A DNA stretch of 17,027 nt, taken from contig ASNI01000056.1 in assembly GCA_000404785.1 (NCBI GenBank), positions 1 to 17,027 of the forward strand. The letters run 5' to 3'. The notes under the pieces are model-generated. The model saw nothing but the letters and a program-made list of their open reading frames with translations. It made no database searches and was not told the origin of the DNA. Of the stretch, positions 14,254-17,027 are shown piece after piece; position 1 is the stretch's first letter; every line of letters begins with the position of its first letter. The translations under genes were made by a program, and so were the position numbers. The stretch comes from Cloacimonetes bacterium SCGC AAA252-N17. Lineage in GTDB: Bacteria; Cloacimonadota; Cloacimonadia; JGIOTU-2.

Positions 14254-15909
14254 TTATTTGGGGAGAAGCACAACATAAGATGGAAGTCCAAGCACACCAA
14301 AATGATCAAGCAATTCTTTTGTCGGGGATTTATTCAGATACTCTGCCTGATACCGTACAAGAACAAAATCCTTTAATACCTCTTCAACATTGTCGTCTTT
14401 GAAAGTTGTTGCTTCCATTACAAGACAGTTCTTGCACCAAGTTGCCCAGAAATCTATGAGAACCGGCTTGCCCTCTTCTGTTGCTCTATCAAGACCTTCC
14501 ACAAGCGAGGGTGTCCAATACAATTCGGAATCGGTTTCTTCTGTAGTATATTCCACGACATACTCGGTACCGTGTGATTGTGATGAGAAAATATGGATTG
14601 CTGTATAGCCGTAATAAAGGGCAATCACGAGAATAATCACTCCAAAAATGATCTTGACCCACTTCATCCATTTCCCTGGTTTAGGTAGAATCGAAAGCCC
14701 TGCTCCTACAAAGGGCCATGGTAATGCCATACCCAAGCCAAGTAGGAAGGGAAGAAGCAAGCCTGCCGGATTCCCCGAAGTATATAATGTGACTGAATAC
14801 AAAATTACTGAAATGAGCACTGGGGCAACGCAAGCACCAGCAAGCACGGCAGCTATCACACCCAGCACAAATACTGTAATATACTTGCTCTTGCCTGATT
14901 TCTTACCAGCCATTGTGCCCGACTGAAATTTTGTAAAATCTATTGGGAACACATCAAACATAGCAAGAGCCAGCAGAATGAATATTATTGCAATTATCAT
15001 ATTAAACAATGGAGAAGAATTTATTGCACCGAATCGCGATCCTGTAAGCACCACGATCAAGCCAAGCGCTCCATAAGCAAGCATCATACCGATTCCGTAC
15101 AAACCTCCGATCAAAAAACCTTTTCCTTTGGATTCCGCCTGCGTACCTGCGCCGAGTACGGCAATAGTGATCGGCATCATAGGCAGGACACAAGGAGTCA
15201 GATTAAGTGCAACACCTCCGACAATGATAAGAAGCAAAATAAGCCAGATACTCATTCCTGCAAACTTGTTCGCGGACGAACCATCCGCAGTTTTTGCATC
15301 TTCTGCAAAAGAAATAAAATCCTTGCTTTTCAGATAACCGGCTGCAATGTCCGACATGACAAATTCATCCAGCTTTTCTTTTATGTCTGCAAATTCAGTA
15401 TCCGCTGTTGTTACTACATCAGCTTTGGTGTCTGTTGGAATTATTTGCTGTGTGGAAATAGCGTTTTGATCACCACTGATTACAAGGGATAGTACGAGTT
15501 CTTCCTCTTCAGGAAAATGGCACATTCCTGCATCATCACAGAACTGGTATCCTGCATAAACTTTTACTTCCCGCTCCCCCATCATTGAATCAACAGCTAC
15601 GATGAATTCCATAGTGAGGATCACAGAATCATAATAATCTATGATTCCCTCATGCTCAGTGCCTTCGGGATATTGAACGGGTAAAAATTCTATGCCTTCT
15701 ACTTCATCAGCTTCGATATAAAAATAATCTTCCTGTAAACTCTGGTGCATTCCTTCAGGAATAGTGAAGGTAACTGTTATCAGCCCTTTAGTGCCGGGGG
15801 ATATTTCTGAAGGTTTAATAACACTTTTGGCTACAGTGTCCTGAGCGAGTAAAGTTTGAGCGGAGAATAATACTATAATGAGAGTGAAAAACAATATGAC
15901 TTTTTTCAT
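14254..15909 (-). CDS. dsbD: Thiol:disulfide interchange protein DsbD
   Basis: DsbD passes electrons from cytoplasmic thioredoxin across the inner membrane to periplasmic thiol proteins. The 551-residue product has a signal peptide and an N-terminal immunoglobulin-like domain with Cys124/Cys130 (QFCDDAGMCHFP). The eight-helix CcdA-type membrane domain (about 217-440) carries paired cysteines Cys240 (LTPCVLPM) and Cys360 (AGACVAPV). A C-terminal thioredoxin domain has WCKNC (Cys492/Cys495). All three redox pairs are present. It ends at GLPSYVVLLPK, right after the cis-Pro strand, so the last strand and helix of the thioredoxin fold (about 25 residues) are missing. I chose ATG 15909 because AGGGAG precedes it and a clean MKKVILFF signal peptide results; an in-frame ATG exists upstream at 15981. 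Confidence 0.94.
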   Translation of the reverse strand: MKKVILFFTLIIVLFSAQTLLAQDTVAKSVIKPSEISPGTKGLITVTFTIPEGMHQSLQEDYFYIEADEVEGIEFLPVQYPEGTEHEGIIDYYDSVILTMEFIVAVDSMMGEREVKVYAGYQFCDDAGMCHFPEEEELVLSLVISGDQNAISTQQIIPTDTKADVVTTADTEFADIKEKLDEFVMSDIAAGYLKSKDFISFAEDAKTADGSSANKFAGMSIWLILLLIIVGGVALNLTPCVLPMMPITIAVLGAGTQAESKGKGFLIGGLYGIGMMLAYGALGLIVVLTGSRFGAINSSPLFNMIIAIIFILLALAMFDVFPIDFTKFQSGTMAGKKSGKSKYITVFVLGVIAAVLAGACVAPVLISVILYSVTLYTSGNPAGLLLPFLLGLGMALPWPFVGAGLSILPKPGKWMKWVKIIFGVIILVIALYYGYTAIHIFSSQSHGTEYVVEYTTEETDSELYWTPSLVEGLDRATEEGKPVLIDFWATWCKNCLVMEATTFKDDNVEEVLKDFVLVRYQAEYLNKSPTKELLDHFGVLGLPSYVVLLPK

Positions 15910-15975
15910 ACGTGCTCCCTGCGCATGCATATTTTTGAAATATAATTTAATTAAATTTTCTTGAATGAAAATGTT

Positions 15976-15981
15976 TGTCAA
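15976..15981 (-). promoter_or_regulatory. Candidate -35-like TTGACA upstream of dsbD
   Basis: TTGACA (minus strand 15981-15976) lies in the 109-base gap between the upstream T9SS gene and dsbD, within AAATTTGACAA. That sequence also occurs upstream of the selenoprotein gene. An AT-rich stretch follows, but no -10 box is certain. The six genes from dsbD to the subtilisin have gaps of 20 bases or less and probably form one operon. Confidence 0.25.
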
Positions 15982-16018
15982 ATTTGCTGGAGGTATTTTG
16001 GGAATTAATTTTGAAGCT

Positions 16019-17027
16019 TTAATGAAGTAGAAGCATCTTCTTCACTTCATTGTAATTATCGCCTTTTAGTTGATAGAAGTAAACACCCGCCGGAAGATTG
16101 CCAGCTTCCCACACTGCCATTCCATTTTTGGCTTCAATAGTCTCAACTAACTGTCCTGCAACGTTGTAGATTCTGATTTCTGTTGGATCTGCATTTAGCT
16201 TGTTGTTGATCGTATATTCAATGATTGTTGAACTTTTAAATGGATTGGGATAATTATTGAACGATATTCCTATGCTAGTGAAATTAGGATCTATGGCAAT
16301 ATCCTGATTGAAATATATGGCGCCCATATCTGCAATAGTACTATCCGGATCTTGAGGTGAGTTTGGATCACCCGTATCAATACAGGGTGAGTCTTCCAAT
16401 AAACTCCAATTAGCTTCAAGACCATTGTAACTTGTTCCGTTTCCTCCTGTTGGGTCTTCAAACATAGGGTCTAAATCAATATTGCCAACACCAGTATAAC
16501 CACCTGAAATGCACGAATAAGTTACATCTACAGAACTACCAGATAAGTTGAATACATCTACACTATCTATGAGGATAGAATTTATGATAGTTGCTGATGA
16601 AGCTTCAATCCACATCGCTGCAAAACCATAGGTAGATTCATTATTAGCTATTGTATTGTTAATCATTGTTGGTTCTGATGCGCTTTTCAAACTGATTGCA
16701 CCCGCAAAACCTGCAGTATTATTGACAATTATATTATGAGAAATCAGAGGGTTTGCATTATCACATCCAATTCCGGAACACAAAAGTGAATTTGTATTAT
16801 TGGTTATTAGATTCTTATAAATATATACACTATCAGAGCCAATTATATTTATTGCCGCACCTTTTTGGGTTGCTGTTGAATTCTCATAAATAGTGTTTTC
16901 AATAATATCAACTTTTGAATTTTCAATATCTACTGCACAATAAGTGGCATTAGTTATTTCACAATTTTGTATGAGATTATCTTCTTGAGTATTCAAGAAT
17001 TTTATCCCTTTCCATTGATTATCAGAA
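16019..17027 (-). CDS. Beta-helix protein with T9SS sorting domain, C-terminal part (runs off right edge)
   Basis: The frame is open to the window edge, so the start lies outside. The visible 335 residues are a right-handed beta-helix followed by a T9SS type A sorting domain (NNYPNPFKSSTIIEYTI, GVYFYQLKG). The protein is paralogous to the selenoprotein at 5800-7719. Both contain DQWKGIK/DNQWKGIK, QEDNLI, a TQKGAAIN or SQKGPAIN segment, an INNTIANN turn, the SCISGGY turn and a SPCIDTGDP segment before the sorting domain. Whether it also begins with a thioredoxin domain, and whether that has Sec or Cys, cannot be seen. It ends 109 bases before dsbD. It is predicted to be exported and surface-attached. 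Confidence 0.88.
   Translation of the reverse strand, partial: SDNQWKGIKFLNTQEDNLIQNCEITNATYCAVDIENSKVDIIENTIYENSTATQKGAAINIIGSDSVYIYKNLITNNTNSLLCSGIGCDNANPLISHNIIVNNTAGFAGAISLKSASEPTMINNTIANNESTYGFAAMWIEASSATIINSILIDSVDVFNLSGSSVDVTYSCISGGYTGVGNIDLDPMFEDPTGGNGTSYNGLEANWSLLEDSPCIDTGDPNSPQDPDSTIADMGAIYFNQDIAIDPNFTSIGISFNNYPNPFKSSTIIEYTINNKLNADPTEIRIYNVAGQLVETIEAKNGMAVWEAGNLPAGVYFYQLKGDNYNEVKKMLLLH

Noticed and set aside
15910..15981. Longer DsbD start at 15981
   Set aside because: It would put 24 polar residues before a good signal peptide, whereas ATG 15909 has a proper ribosome binding site.

Overview
The window looks like part of a chromosome from an AT-rich bacterium of the FCB superphylum. 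Four secreted proteins end in type IX secretion (T9SS) type A sorting domains: an NPNPF/FPNP-like motif, an IYN-x-x-G strand and a final GVY(L/F)Y segment. Many such proteins together with this base composition best fit Candidatus Cloacimonadota or a close relative. That placement is inference, because no rRNA or marker gene is present.

Layout, left to right. A uridine-kinase-like P-loop gene (minus) runs off the left edge, and its 5' end lies next to a nine-T run. A plus-strand PAS-domain lipoprotein follows. Next is a repeat-rich, non-coding stretch (1017-1442), then a very AT-rich GNAT acetyltransferase (minus) bounded by a 10-bp inverted repeat. From 2321 to the right edge every gene is on the minus strand. 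In transcription order from the right these are: an incomplete beta-helix T9SS protein; a tight six-gene run of dsbD, Omp28-like thiol lipoprotein, thioredoxin-TonB_C fusion, beta-barrel protein, small T9SS protein and subtilisin; a hairpin-rich gap; then a selenoprotein gene, tRNA-Sec, selA and selB.

The main result is that one apparent short reading frame and one long one in the same frame are a single gene, 7719-5800, split only by an in-frame UGA at 7539-7537. The UGA falls where the first cysteine of a thioredoxin CxxC would be, giving Sec-Pro-Gly-Cys, and a GC-rich hairpin follows it. The predicted protein has a signal peptide, a thioredoxin-fold domain, a PKD domain, a parallel beta-helix and a T9SS sorting domain, so it would be an exported and probably cell-surface selenoprotein. 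tRNA-Sec (anticodon UCA), selA and selB follow directly, so the client sits in a cluster with three of the four parts of the bacterial Sec pathway (selD is not here).

The neighbours fit a job in thiol-disulfide chemistry outside the cytoplasm. DsbD would carry electrons across the inner membrane, and the Omp28-like lipoprotein (CxxC), the TlpA-like/TonB_C fusion (CxxC) and the Sec-thioredoxin protein are plausible acceptors. None of the twelve genes whose end lies in the window uses UGA as its stop codon.
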